Notes under the pieces: model-generated
Seen by the model: the letters and a program-made list of their open reading frames with translations, nothing else
What the model was told of the DNA's origin: nothing
Database searches by the model: none
NCBI GenBank assembly: GCA_016844745.1
Contig: JAERMQ010000034.1
Coordinates: forward strand, 1-39,034
Origin: Ignavibacteria bacterium
Lineage (GTDB): Bacteria; Bacteroidota; Ignavibacteria; Kapaibacteriales; UBA2268
Direction: 5' to 3'
Length of the DNA stretch: 39,034 bases
Shown: piece by piece, positions 25,352-32,973 of the stretch
Layout: each line of letters begins with the position of its first letter
How positions within the stretch are numbered: position 1 is the stretch's first letter
Translations under genes and position numbers: made by a program

Positions 25352-25410
25352 ACAAGAGTTCCTCCTGACTGGCAGACTCTCAACGTCAAGAAGAACTCTT
25401 GTCTTCCTGG
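25352..25410. repeat. Hairpin repeat copy B (GTCAAGAG family), overlapping a gene end
   Basis: ACAAGAGTTCCTCCTGAC (from 25352) pairs with GTCAAGAAGAACTCTTGT (25385-25402). The right arm provides the last eight or so codons and the stop of the methyltransferase-nuclease gene on the minus strand. Confidence 0.75.
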
Positions 25411-26894
25411 GAATACTCCATATCCAATTGATTATTTGTGTTTTCAGGTCGTACATCTTTTGTTGCTGTCTTAAATGTATTGTTATCAACACCTCCGGGT
25501 ATTCGAATTTCTTTGCCCGATAATAGATCCTCAATTGTAATAATTTGAATCCTGTCAAATTTATATCCCATATATTTTCCAGCATCTTTGGCTGCTAATT
25601 CCATTGGTTTAGTAACATCATCTTGAAAACAAACAAAAATACCAATATCAGCATTTTCCGAATTAATGACATCCTTGAACTCTCTCATATTTTTTACTGT
25701 AACACCACCGCTTTTTACTTCGATAAGAATAATGCCCTTATCTTTTTCACTTTTCATGAAAGTAATATACCCATCCCAGCCGCCATCGCCAATTTTTTTT
25801 GGATTATGAATTCCGTTCAATAAAACTTCGATAACCCATTCCTGAAACTCAAATCTACCCTTTAATACTTTCTGTGCAAGTTCTTTTGCAGATGCTATAT
25901 CTTTTGGAAAACCATGAATTTCAATTTGATTAATTATTTTATTTTTCATTTCACCTTCATAAGGATCTGTCAGCCTTTTCTTAATTAATCTAATGGCAAG
26001 ATGGGAAATATCTACTCCTATCCACTGCCTGTTTAATCTATTTGCTACTGCAATTGTAGTCCCACAACCACAAAAGAAATCGGCAACTATATCACCTTCG
26101 TTTGATGATGCTTTGATAATTCTATCAAGTAGCGCTTCCGGCTTCTGTGTAGGATAACCGAGACGTTCTTTCGCTTGACCTGCTATAACATGAATATTCC
26201 AATAATCACACATAGGAACGCCAGGAGATAATTCATCTGTTGCTCTGATTTTCTTTTTACCAAATTCATCAATAAATGTATTAATCTTTTTCCCTCCTTT
26301 AATTCTCTTTTTTGTTTGTTCTGTAAAATCATCATACAATTGATTCCAGATAACTTTTGATGATGATGAATATCTCAATATTATATCATGCATATTTTGG
26401 AAATTATCTTGTTTTGAAGTCCATCTTTTATAACACCATACAATTTCATTTCTGAAATTTTCTTTACCAAAGATTAAATCACATACTATTTTTAAATAAT
26501 GGCTCATATTGGGGTCACAATGTAAATAAAAGCTACCTGTTTTCTTTAAAACCTTCCTTATATAGTAGATTCTAATAGCCATTGTTGTAAGATATGAAAC
26601 GATGGATTTTGAGATATTAATTGAATCGAGAGTTTTAATAAATGTATAGGTATCTTTGTTCAAATCATATAAATCGTTTAAAGCGTCAACATAGCTAATA
26701 TTGCTCCAAGTATCAGCAAAGGCTTCCTTTTGAGCTTTTGTATCGTTCATCTCAATATTTTCGAATAATATATTATAATTTCGTTTTGAATTGAATGGAG
26801 GGTCTATATAGACTAAATCAATAAATCCATCCGGATTTTTGTTATACAATTCTTTCAATCTTTCGAGGCAATCGCCGAAAAAAAGTTGTTTCAT
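25386..26894 (-). CDS. DNA methyltransferase fused to a PD-(D/E)XK nuclease domain (putative type IIG-like RM)
   Basis: The 502-residue protein joins two activities. Residues about 1-310 are a beta-class amino-methyltransferase: motif IV DPPF at 31-34 precedes the SAM-binding motif I DFFCGCGTT at 272-280, with a target-recognition region between. Residues about 350-500 look like an Mrr-like nuclease domain: Asp374 in GDGGWDGY, then Glu392 and Lys394 in IEVKSG. One chain could therefore both modify and cut. Expected product is N6-methyladenine or N4-methylcytosine (inference). The stop lies inside hairpin copy B, so the C-terminal tail has been rewritten by a repeat. No specificity gene is adjacent. 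Confidence 0.82.
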   Translation of the reverse strand: MKQLFFGDCLERLKELYNKNPDGFIDLVYIDPPFNSKRNYNILFENIEMNDTKAQKEAFADTWSNISYVDALNDLYDLNKDTYTFIKTLDSINISKSIVSYLTTMAIRIYYIRKVLKKTGSFYLHCDPNMSHYLKIVCDLIFGKENFRNEIVWCYKRWTSKQDNFQNMHDIILRYSSSSKVIWNQLYDDFTEQTKKRIKGGKKINTFIDEFGKKKIRATDELSPGVPMCDYWNIHVIAGQAKERLGYPTQKPEALLDRIIKASSNEGDIVADFFCGCGTTIAVANRLNRQWIGVDISHLAIRLIKKRLTDPYEGEMKNKIINQIEIHGFPKDIASAKELAQKVLKGRFEFQEWVIEVLLNGIHNPKKIGDGGWDGYITFMKSEKDKGIILIEVKSGGVTVKNMREFKDVINSENADIGIFVCFQDDVTKPMELAAKDAGKYMGYKFDRIQIITIEDLLSGKEIRIPGGVDNNTFKTATKDVRPENTNNQLDMEYSQEDKSSS

Positions 26895-26960
26895 ATTGTT
26901 TTTATCATTTTAATCAAAAATATGAAAAATTTATTCAATTTTAATCGAATTCTTTCCTCC

Positions 26961-27013
26961 CGTCAAGAGTTCCTCTTGTCTGCCGGATTAAGCATCAAAA
27001 GGAACTCTTGACG
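26961..27013. repeat. Hairpin repeat copy C (GTCAAGAG family)
   Basis: CGTCAAGAGTTCCTCTTG (26961-26978) pairs with CAAAAGGAACTCTTGACG (26996-27013). It lies between the start of the methyltransferase-nuclease gene and the end of the amino-acid permease gene, so on the permease strand it falls after the stop and could terminate it. Confidence 0.75.
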
Positions 27014-27093
27014 TTTGGAAAAACTTATAATTCTTAATTCATAAATCATAATTTTTTTTTCTACAAAGCTTCTTTTCCTGCTTTTTTCCTATC

Positions 27094-28608
27094 TCATTTT
27101 TCATTATCAACCGGCAGCGGAGGTCTCCACTTGCTCATAACGCTGTGGCGGCGCCCATATAAGAAATAAATCACAAATCCAATCAACAGCCAAGCTAATA
27201 ATCTAAGCCAGTTCTCCGATGGGAGCGCGAACATCAACAGCACACAGAATATAATCCCCAATATCGGTACGAGCGGCACAAACGGCGCTCGAAACGGACG
27301 CTTTGCATCGGGATGAGTCCGGCGCATTATTAATACGGCAGAACAAACTATAACGAAAGCTAATAAAGTGCCGATATTTACTAATTCCGCAAGTATTCTC
27401 AAAGGGAGTAAAGCAGCGAGTGTACCGACGAAAATGCCTGTTAGAATTGTTGATTTCCAAGGCGTCCTGAACTTCGGATGAATTGCTCCGAAAATGCTTG
27501 GCGGCACTAATCCGTCGCGAGCCATAGCAAGAAAAACCCGCGGCTGGCTTAGCATCATAACCAAAAGAACTGACGTAATGCCGGTCAATGCGCCGAGTGC
27601 TATTAAAAACTGCGCCCATGGCAATCCAACCTGCATGAAGGCGTCCGAAACAGGAGCGTCGATGTTTATTTTGTTATATGGAACCATTCCCGTAATTACT
27701 GCGGAAACTGCTATATACAGAACCGTGCATATCAGCAGTGAAGCGATAATACCGATAGGCACATCTTTGCTGGGATTTTTAGCCTCCTCGGCATGAGTGG
27801 ATACAGAATCGAATCCGATATATGCAAAAAATATCATTGCTGCACCGGCAAACATACCCAAAGGTTCGCCATTCAAGCCGGTTTGACCGATTAATGTTTT
27901 ACCGAAAAATGCTATTCCGGTATATCCGAACGGAGCAAAAGGAACCCAGTTATCCGTGTTTATGTAAAAAGCTCCGACAGCAATCACAAACAAAACAATT
28001 ACTAATTTAATAGCGACCATTGTCGCATTGAAAGTTACGCTTTCCCTGATACCCTTTACCAGAATCAAGGTTATTATTATTGTAATAATTACGGCAGGCA
28101 AGTCAAAAGCAGTCCCCGTACCGGTAAGCAAGCCCGTTGCGGGGTTGAAATCAAAGGGCGCCCGGGTTATTCCTTTCGGCAGGTGTATATCAAAAATCCC
28201 TATTAAATTCTGGAAATACTGCGACCAGCCATGCGCAACAGTCGCCGATGCTACGGCATATTCAAGTATTAAGTCCCAGCCTATAATCCATGCCAATAGC
28301 TCGCCCAGAGTAGCATAAGCATACGTATAAGCAGAGCCGGCGACAGGAACCATCGAGGCAAATTCGGCATAGCATAGCGCAGCAAATACACATGCCACAC
28401 CAGCCAGACAAAATGATAGAATCAGAGCCGGACCTGCTTTATCGGCTGCTGCTACTCCGGTTAAAACGAAAATTCCTGTTCCGACAATTGCGCCTACACC
28501 CAGGCTTGTAAGCCCGACAGGTCCTAATATTCTGCGGAGCCTGTTTTCACCCTTCATTTCCTCCATCAGCAATTCGTACGGTTTTCTCTTAAACAGCCCA
28601 CTTCCCAT
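27094..28608 (-). CDS. APC-family amino-acid permease (cationic amino-acid transporter type)
   Basis: The 504-residue inner-membrane protein has about twelve to fourteen hydrophobic segments. The first shows the APC substrate-binding loop: LGVGAIVGTGIFVLTG. YAEFASMVPVAGSAYTYAY, GWDLILEYAVASA and FFAYIGFDSVSTHAEEAKNPSKD follow, as in YfnA/CAT transporters. It should import amino acids with protons. The ATG at 28608 has AGAGG six bases upstream; a GTG at 28614 is unlikely. It stands alone. Confidence 0.92.
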   Translation of the reverse strand: MGSGLFKRKPYELLMEEMKGENRLRRILGPVGLTSLGVGAIVGTGIFVLTGVAAADKAGPALILSFCLAGVACVFAALCYAEFASMVPVAGSAYTYAYATLGELLAWIIGWDLILEYAVASATVAHGWSQYFQNLIGIFDIHLPKGITRAPFDFNPATGLLTGTGTAFDLPAVIITIIITLILVKGIRESVTFNATMVAIKLVIVLFVIAVGAFYINTDNWVPFAPFGYTGIAFFGKTLIGQTGLNGEPLGMFAGAAMIFFAYIGFDSVSTHAEEAKNPSKDVPIGIIASLLICTVLYIAVSAVITGMVPYNKINIDAPVSDAFMQVGLPWAQFLIALGALTGITSVLLVMMLSQPRVFLAMARDGLVPPSIFGAIHPKFRTPWKSTILTGIFVGTLAALLPLRILAELVNIGTLLAFVIVCSAVLIMRRTHPDAKRPFRAPFVPLVPILGIIFCVLLMFALPSENWLRLLAWLLIGFVIYFLYGRRHSVMSKWRPPLPVDNEK

Positions 28609-28735
28609 GAACACCTCTTTATTTTATTTAACTTTGTAAATTAAAAATGCAAATTTATTAAGATTTGGTGAGATATTACGAAGAAATGTTTTGTATTTCT
28701 GAATATTTGATCTTAAATAGAAAATGTCATTCCTG

Positions 28736-28874
28736 CGAATGAGGCTGTGTAAAAAGTCATAAACAATTTAGACAAAAAATTAAAAATAATAAGTTACAAA
28801 TATTTTATCAGGACTTACAATGACAAATTTTAGAAAAACAATAAAAATTCCGACTTTTTACACAGCCTCGAATG
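28736..28874. mobile_element. 127-bp MITE with 17-bp inverted ends and 6-bp target repeat
   Basis: AGGCTGTGTAAAAAGTC (28742-28758) is exactly inverted at 28852-28868. CGAATG flanks both sides (28736-28741 and 28869-28874). Removing the element and one CGAATG restores a GTCATTCCTG/CAGGAAT palindrome, so it inserted in an older dispersed hairpin. The ends resemble those at 18747; the 127-bp interior is non-coding. Confidence 0.82.
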
Positions 28875-28917
28875 CAGGAATCCCCGCCAATATAGTGTAG
28901 AAAATGATATAATAAAA

Positions 28918-29271
28918 TTATTCAAATCCTTCAATATAATCATTACTCATTTCAACTAAATTATATACTTTGAACATTCCAATAATTGTATCAAAATTAT
29001 TCTCAAATAATTCATAGAGCCGATTATTCTTAATATTACCGGTTGTTATTAAAAGCAATTTTTCGGGATTACCTTTTAAATTGTAAGAATCCAAAAAATC
29101 AGAATCTTTGGTCACAACTATTCTATTTTGATTAATTGATAATTGGAGTATTTCGGAGTCCGGAGTTCTTTCCTTGGTTGGCAAGTCGTTCGTATGGATT
29201 GCGTCGAAACCTTTGAATATAAAAATTTCGCAAAGTGCGTAAGGAAGTTGGGCATCAACGATAAATTTCAT
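28918..29271 (-). CDS. DUF5615 PIN-like toxin (fourth TA operon)
   Basis: The 117-residue protein fits DUF5615, a PIN-like nuclease family. The acidic residues are in place: Asp6 in FIVDAQLP, an Asp/Glu near TNDLPTKERTPDSEIL, and TKDSDF. It is expected to cleave RNA when free. Its start overlaps the DUF433 gene by four bases, the standard antitoxin-then-toxin order. It is the last unit of the array; the MITE lies just beyond. Confidence 0.85.
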   Translation of the reverse strand: MKFIVDAQLPYALCEIFIFKGFDAIHTNDLPTKERTPDSEILQLSINQNRIVVTKDSDFLDSYNLKGNPEKLLLITTGNIKNNRLYELFENNFDTIIGMFKVYNLVEMSNDYIEGFE

Positions 29272-29501
29272 GCAAGTACATTATGAATAGTTTTTACCTT
29301 TGTTAATTTTGAAGCAAAAACTAAGCAAGCTCGTATATCTTCTTCGGTCAGTGCAGGATAATCGGCTATTATTTCTTCATGTAACATGCCTGCTGAAAGT
29401 AAATCCAAAATTAATTCAACAGGATACCTCATATTGCGTATTGTGGGTTTTCCATGACATACATCAGGATTAAGAGTTATTCGTTGAAGCAAGTTTTCCA
29501 T
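29268..29501 (-). CDS. DUF433 antitoxin
   Basis: The 77-residue protein matches DUF433: LLQRITLNPDVCHGKPTIRN, then PVELILDLLSAGMLHEEIIADYPALTEEDIRACLVFA. It has the winged-helix-like pattern of antitoxins paired with DUF5615. The ATG at 29501 has GGAG five bases before it. This start region and about 70 bases upstream are nearly identical to those before the unrelated antitoxin at 31398. Confidence 0.87.
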   Translation of the reverse strand: MENLLQRITLNPDVCHGKPTIRNMRYPVELILDLLSAGMLHEEIIADYPALTEEDIRACLVFASKLTKVKTIHNVLA

Positions 29502-29655
29502 AATTTCTCCATATTTCAAATTCCGAATTATTAACGTTTTTCATTAATCTTTATTTTTACTTCACCTTCCATTCCACCCAAACTATAGCTTTCAGCTATA
29601 GCATGGGAATTTAAATGCCATCCTATCGCTTCCAGCGATAGAATAGCTGAAAAGT
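29499..29655 (-). repeat. TA spacer repeat R1 with shared leader
   Basis: 29574-29655 is the two-hairpin core, found also at 30353, 31054 and 31671. The first hairpin reads CCCATGCTATAGCT...AGCTATAGTTTGGG and the second GCTATTCTATCGCT...AGCGATAGGATGGC on the minus strand. 29499-29570 is the leader shared with R4. Confidence 0.8.
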
Positions 29656-29689
29656 TTTATAGACATGGGTATGAATACGCCTATTATTT

Positions 29690-30043
29690 CTAATAATTTC
29701 TTTGCCGGATATTATTTTTCTCTATCACAGTAAATTTATTTTCAAAATTAATATGCTTCGTATCCATCAAAGATATTAGCGTATTTCCTGCGAAATCCGG
29801 TTCCTGACCTTTGTTCCTGAAATAAATAACTGCTGGAGGATTTTTCATAGAATATTTATAAATGATTTCGCCGTAATCCCTATCAAATGTTAGAATTATC
29901 ATCTCATTTTTTTGAGCCAATTCTATAACTTCTTCATCTGGGATTCCAGGGCAATTTTCACGGATATTGAATACTTCAAATCCCTTAACCTTAAGAATTA
30001 GAATGCTTGGTTCAGGGAAATTCTCATTAGCTAAAAACTTCAC
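29690..30043 (-). CDS. DUF5615 PIN-like toxin (third TA operon)
   Basis: The 117-residue DUF5615 protein begins MKFLANENFP, with the conserved acidic residues in RENCPGIPDEEVIELA and TFDRDYGE. It starts on the last base of the DUF433 stop. It differs strongly from the toxin at 28918, so the two pairs are separate acquisitions, not a recent duplication. Confidence 0.87.
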   Translation of the reverse strand: MKFLANENFPEPSILILKVKGFEVFNIRENCPGIPDEEVIELAQKNEMIILTFDRDYGEIIYKYSMKNPPAVIYFRNKGQEPDFAGNTLISLMDTKHINFENKFTVIEKNNIRQRNY

Positions 30044-30282
30044 TAAACTGTAGCCTCGTTAAATTGAAAATACATTTCATTTTGCATACATTCTTTGGTA
30101 TATGCAAATACTGCCTGAAGCGCAATTGGAGTAAGATTTGGGTAGCTTTCAAGGATTTTTTGTTCGTTCCAGCCTTCAGCAAGGAGTTCGAGGATAAGTT
30201 CTACGGATAACCTTGTACCTTTTATAGTAGGTTTGCCCAACAGGATATTTTCATCCGAAACGATATAGTCTTGCCAATTCAT
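30043..30282 (-). CDS. DUF433 antitoxin
   Basis: The 79-residue protein reads IVSDENILLGKPTIKGTRLS, then VELILELLAEGWNEQKILESYPNLTPIALQAVFAY, a clear DUF433 pattern. AAGGGAAT precedes the ATG. It pairs with the downstream DUF5615 toxin. R2 lies upstream. Confidence 0.88.
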   Translation of the reverse strand: MNWQDYIVSDENILLGKPTIKGTRLSVELILELLAEGWNEQKILESYPNLTPIALQAVFAYTKECMQNEMYFQFNEATV

Positions 30283-30352
30283 AATTCCCTTTCTATTTAT
30301 ACAATCATAAAAGTTAACGATTAAATCATTGTTTTATTATTGTGCTATCTTT

Positions 30353-30432
30353 CCACCCATACCATTGCCTTCGGCGCTAACATGGGAAGAATTTGCCATC
30401 CTATCGCTCCCGGCGATAGAATGGCTGAAAAG
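30353..30432 (-). repeat. TA spacer repeat R2
   Basis: Two-hairpin core between the RelE-type operon and the DUF433 operon. The second stem (CTATCGCTCCCGGCGATAG) is intact; the first is partly decayed (ATTGCCTTCGGCGCTAAC). Confidence 0.78.
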
Positions 30433-30492
30433 ATTCTGGAAAACTATAAAAAATTAAGGATTATGCTTATTTATAGAGAAAGTAAAAATAAA

Positions 30493-30792
30493 TTATAATA
30501 GTAAAATTGAGTTTAATTCCCTTGCGGAGTGAAATACTGTTAATATATCTATTTGCTTAATATTTACAATACGATAAATAATTCTGTAATTGCCAAATAT
30601 AAGTTCCCTCATATTTTCAATATCAATTTCGTGTACAATCTTGCCTGATTTAGGATAATCCTTAAGTAACCTTGCTTTTGCTTTGATTCTATTAATATGA
30701 ATAGTAGAATATTTCGGAGAATCCTTAGCTATAAAATCCCTGATATTGATTAAATCACCTGCAGCTTGTTCAGTCCAATTTAGCAGTACCAT
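30493..30792 (-). CDS. RelE/ParE-family toxin
   Basis: The 99-residue basic protein fits ParE/RelE: LLNWTEQAAGDLINIRDFIA, RIKAKARLLKDYPKSGKIVHEI, MRELIFGNYRIIYRI, then ILTVFHSARE. It should either cleave ribosome-bound mRNA or inhibit gyrase; the fold does not tell which. It overlaps its antitoxin by 23 bases. The ATG at 30792 is preferred over a TTG six bases upstream. Confidence 0.87.
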   Translation of the reverse strand: MVLLNWTEQAAGDLINIRDFIAKDSPKYSTIHINRIKAKARLLKDYPKSGKIVHEIDIENMRELIFGNYRIIYRIVNIKQIDILTVFHSARELNSILLL

Positions 30793-30961
30793 TTTCAATC
30801 CATTTATCTAATTCATTATCAGGAATCACTCTTCCTTTTTCTGATTGTTCCAAACCGGTTTCAATTTTTTCCAATAATAGTATTTTGTCAAGTACATCAT
30901 CAATAGAGATGGGGTCTTGCAAGCTGTTAATTCCGGTAATAATTTTTTCCTTTGTTATCAT
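30770..30961 (-). CDS. Antitoxin of the RelE/ParE pair
   Basis: The 63-residue acidic protein has two helices (SIDDVLDKILLLEKIETGLEQ and NELDKWIE) and no recognised DNA-binding domain. Its position before and overlapping a RelE-type toxin gives the role. AAGGAAAAG precedes the ATG. Confidence 0.75.
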   Translation of the reverse strand: MITKEKIITGINSLQDPISIDDVLDKILLLEKIETGLEQSEKGRVIPDNELDKWIENGTAKLD

Positions 30962-31053
30962 TACTTTTCCTTTATTATATCCGCAAAAATTTAATCACGA
31001 TTATTTAACCTGAAAATTGTAATCTAAATATTCCCATTAATAGCTGCTATCTT

Positions 31054-31135
31054 CCACCCATATCATTGCCTTCGGCAATAGCATGGGAATTGAATTGCCA
31101 TCCGAACGCTGCAAGAGCTAAAATAGCTGGAAAGT
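31054..31135 (-). repeat. TA spacer repeat R3
   Basis: Two-hairpin core between the first and second TA operons. The first stem (CATTGCCTTCGGCAATAG) is intact. The second is degenerate (CCGAACGCTGCAAGAGCT). Confidence 0.78.
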
Positions 31136-31158
31136 TAAAATTTTAAGAAAGAGAGTCA

Positions 31159-31401
31159 TTATTTATATACATCGCCTCTCGATTCAATTTTAACAACTAA
31201 AATAACTTCGTTGGTTTTTATTATAATGATTCTGTATTTGCCGATTCTAATCCGATAAGTATTTGTTTCGCCCTGTACAGGTAAAATATCTATTTGAACG
31301 CTATTCTGTAACTTCTCTAAAACCGCATTCAATAATTTTTTATAAGCGGCTGGAAGTTTCTTATATTGTTTGTAGGCTTTCTTTGTAAAATGGATTATCA
31401 T
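31159..31401 (-). CDS. RelE-family toxin (first TA operon)
   Basis: The 80-residue basic protein matches compact RelE toxins: MIIHFTKKAYKQYKKLPAAYK, ETNTYRIRIGKYRIIIIKT and VVKIESRGDVYK. The ATG at 31401 overlaps the antitoxin stop as ATGA; an in-frame ATG at 31410 is possible. Different from the toxin at 30493 in length and sequence. Confidence 0.87.
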   Translation of the reverse strand: MIIHFTKKAYKQYKKLPAAYKKLLNAVLEKLQNSVQIDILPVQGETNTYRIRIGKYRIIIIKTNEVILVVKIESRGDVYK

Positions 31402-31598
31402 TTGGTCCATTCAATTGTTTTTCCATCATGATAATCCTTTACTGCCTGGTCAATTTCTTTCTTTTCAGTTGAATTGAGGGGAGTGGTATCGGATTTTACT
31501 ATTAGCTCTTCAAACAAATCGATTAATACATGCTCCGGTTGTGATTGGAGCATCAAAAAAACGCTCTGTCGAGGAAATGATAAATTAGTTAATTCCAT
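31398..31598 (-). CDS. Antitoxin of the RelE pair
   Basis: The 66-residue protein (MELTNLSFPRQSVFLMLQSQ... ) ends with STEKKEIDQAVKDYHDGKTI, a C-terminal helix typical of toxin-wrapping antitoxin tails. The ATG at 31598 has GGAG five bases upstream. Its leader is nearly identical to that of the DUF433 gene at 29501, though the proteins are unrelated. Confidence 0.78.
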   Translation of the reverse strand: MELTNLSFPRQSVFLMLQSQPEHVLIDLFEELIVKSDTTPLNSTEKKEIDQAVKDYHDGKTIEWTK

Positions 31599-31752
31599 AA
31601 TTTCTCCATATTTCAAATTCCGTATTATTAACGTTTTTCATTAATCTTTATTTTTGCTTCACCTTTTATACCACCCATACCATTGCCATCTGCAATGGCA
31701 TGGGAAATTAAATGCCATCCTATCGCTCCCAGCGATAGAATGGCTGAAAAGT
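31596..31752 (-). repeat. TA spacer repeat R4 with shared leader
   Basis: 31671-31752 is the two-hairpin core, both stems intact (CCATTGCCATCTGCAATGG and CTATCGCTCCCAGCGATAG). 31596-31667 matches the leader at 29499-29570 with very few differences. It starts the four-operon array. Confidence 0.8.
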
Positions 31753-31895
31753 AAAGTTAATAAAAAAAATTGGAGACAATTTGAATAAAATTTCCTAAAT
31801 TACATTATTGAATAGAACATAATTGTAAAGAATTTGTTTTCGGTGATTCATGGGCAAATTTTCAGTAAAATATTATAAATACAAAAGAGACGGCT

Positions 31896-32465
31896 ATGAA
31901 ATATTCAATTTATAGTTTGATAAAATCAAAATTTTTAAATTTATTTTTTAAAGAATCTAATTCAAAGAATAAAATTGATTCTGGAACTTAATTTAATTCT
32001 GATTCTGCTGTTTCTTGGTATATCAAAGGACTTGCTCTTGGTAATTTAGGAAAATATGACGAAGCAAATAATTATTTAGACAAAGCTATTGAATTGAAAC
32101 CTGATTTTTCTGATGCTTGGTACAATAAAGGTGTTGCTCATGCTCAGTTACAAAAATATTCAGAAGCAATTAATTGTTTTGACAAAGCTATTGAATTAAA
32201 ATCTTATTATTCTGTTGCATGGTATAATAAAGGAGCTACTCTTGGTAATTTAGGAAAATATAAAGAAGCTATCAAATGTTATGAAAAAGTTAATGAAATT
32301 AATCCTTTTTTTTATGATGCATGGTATAATAATGGTATTGATCATGGTAAGATAGGGAAATATTTGGAAGCAGTTAAATGTTTTAAAAAAGCTGCAAAAT
32401 TAGAAAATAGATTTTTTAGAAATAAAATTTTTTATTGGTATCAATTTCTATCATTGTTAAATTAA
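31896..32465 (+). pseudogene. TPR-repeat protein gene interrupted by an in-frame stop
   Basis: An ATG at 31896 opens MKYSIYSLIKSKFLNLFF... for 31 codons to TAA at 31989-31991. The same frame then continues without a break to 32465 as four TPR units (pattern AWYNKG...GKYxEAxxCFxKAIEL). The first unit (VSWYIKGLALGNLGKYDEA) lies before any usable start codon; the only in-frame start after the stop is a TTG at 32094 with no ribosome site. One nonsense change therefore explains the break. The intact product would be a 189-residue protein-binding scaffold. Confidence 0.72.
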
Positions 32466-32712
32466 ATAATATTAATCAGAAAAAATTGTATCTGATTTTA
32501 ATAAGTATTGAATAAATGAGTAATTAATGCATAAAGAAAATCAATATAACGAAAATAGTATTTATTCCCCTGTATGGCGACAATAAAAAACTACCGGCAT
32601 TTAAGAAATCCGAAATCTTTGCCCGGTAAACAATCATTCACAATATAATATTTACGTTCTCGTTATTGCACTTGTATTAAAATAAAGATTTTGAATGTTG
32701 AAAGGTAGCAAA
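32466..32712. promoter_or_regulatory. Leader repeat copy before the VapC-like pair
   Basis: 32627-32694 (TAAACAATCATTCACAATAT onward) recurs at 33506-33577 before the next antitoxin, and AAGAAATCCGAAATC at 32603-32617 recurs at 33398-33412. Being directly upstream of two antitoxin starts, it probably includes promoter or operator. No other gene is present. Confidence 0.5.
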
Positions 32713-32973
32713 ATGAAGCCGGAAACTAAACTTGAATTAATGAACGAAATTAAACAACTTGAACGGAATTTGTATTCGAAAAAAAGCAAATTGGGTTCGG
32801 TTGAAGCTATGGATAACAACTCTTCAAAAACATTTCAACCTCCTTATATTGGTGAACATGGTTTGGATTTGGACAAATGGAAGCAGGATTTTGAGAAATT
32901 AATTACTTCGATAGGTGAATGTTCGATTGGCGGCAATAGCGTTGATGATATTAAATTCGAAAGAGTAAGATGA
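32713..32973 (+). CDS. Antitoxin-like partner of the PIN toxin
   Basis: The 86-residue protein has a long N-terminal helix (ETKLELMNEIKQLERNLYSKK) and an acidic tail (NSVDDIKFERVR), without a recognised DNA-binding motif. AAAGG precedes the ATG at 32713; an ATG at 32695 is possible. It overlaps the toxin by four bases (ATGA). Confidence 0.7.
   Translation: MKPETKLELMNEIKQLERNLYSKKSKLGSVEAMDNNSSKTFQPPYIGEHGLDLDKWKQDFEKLITSIGECSIGGNSVDDIKFERVR

Noticed and set aside
25322..25585. 87-residue minus-strand frame
   Set aside because: It lies in another frame of the methyltransferase-nuclease C-terminus and hairpin B.
28918..31752. Integron-type cassette array
   Set aside because: The spacer hairpins lack the attC core sites (GTTRRRY/RYYYAAC) in the right place and no integrase is seen. 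The cassette likeness is kept as a hypothesis only.
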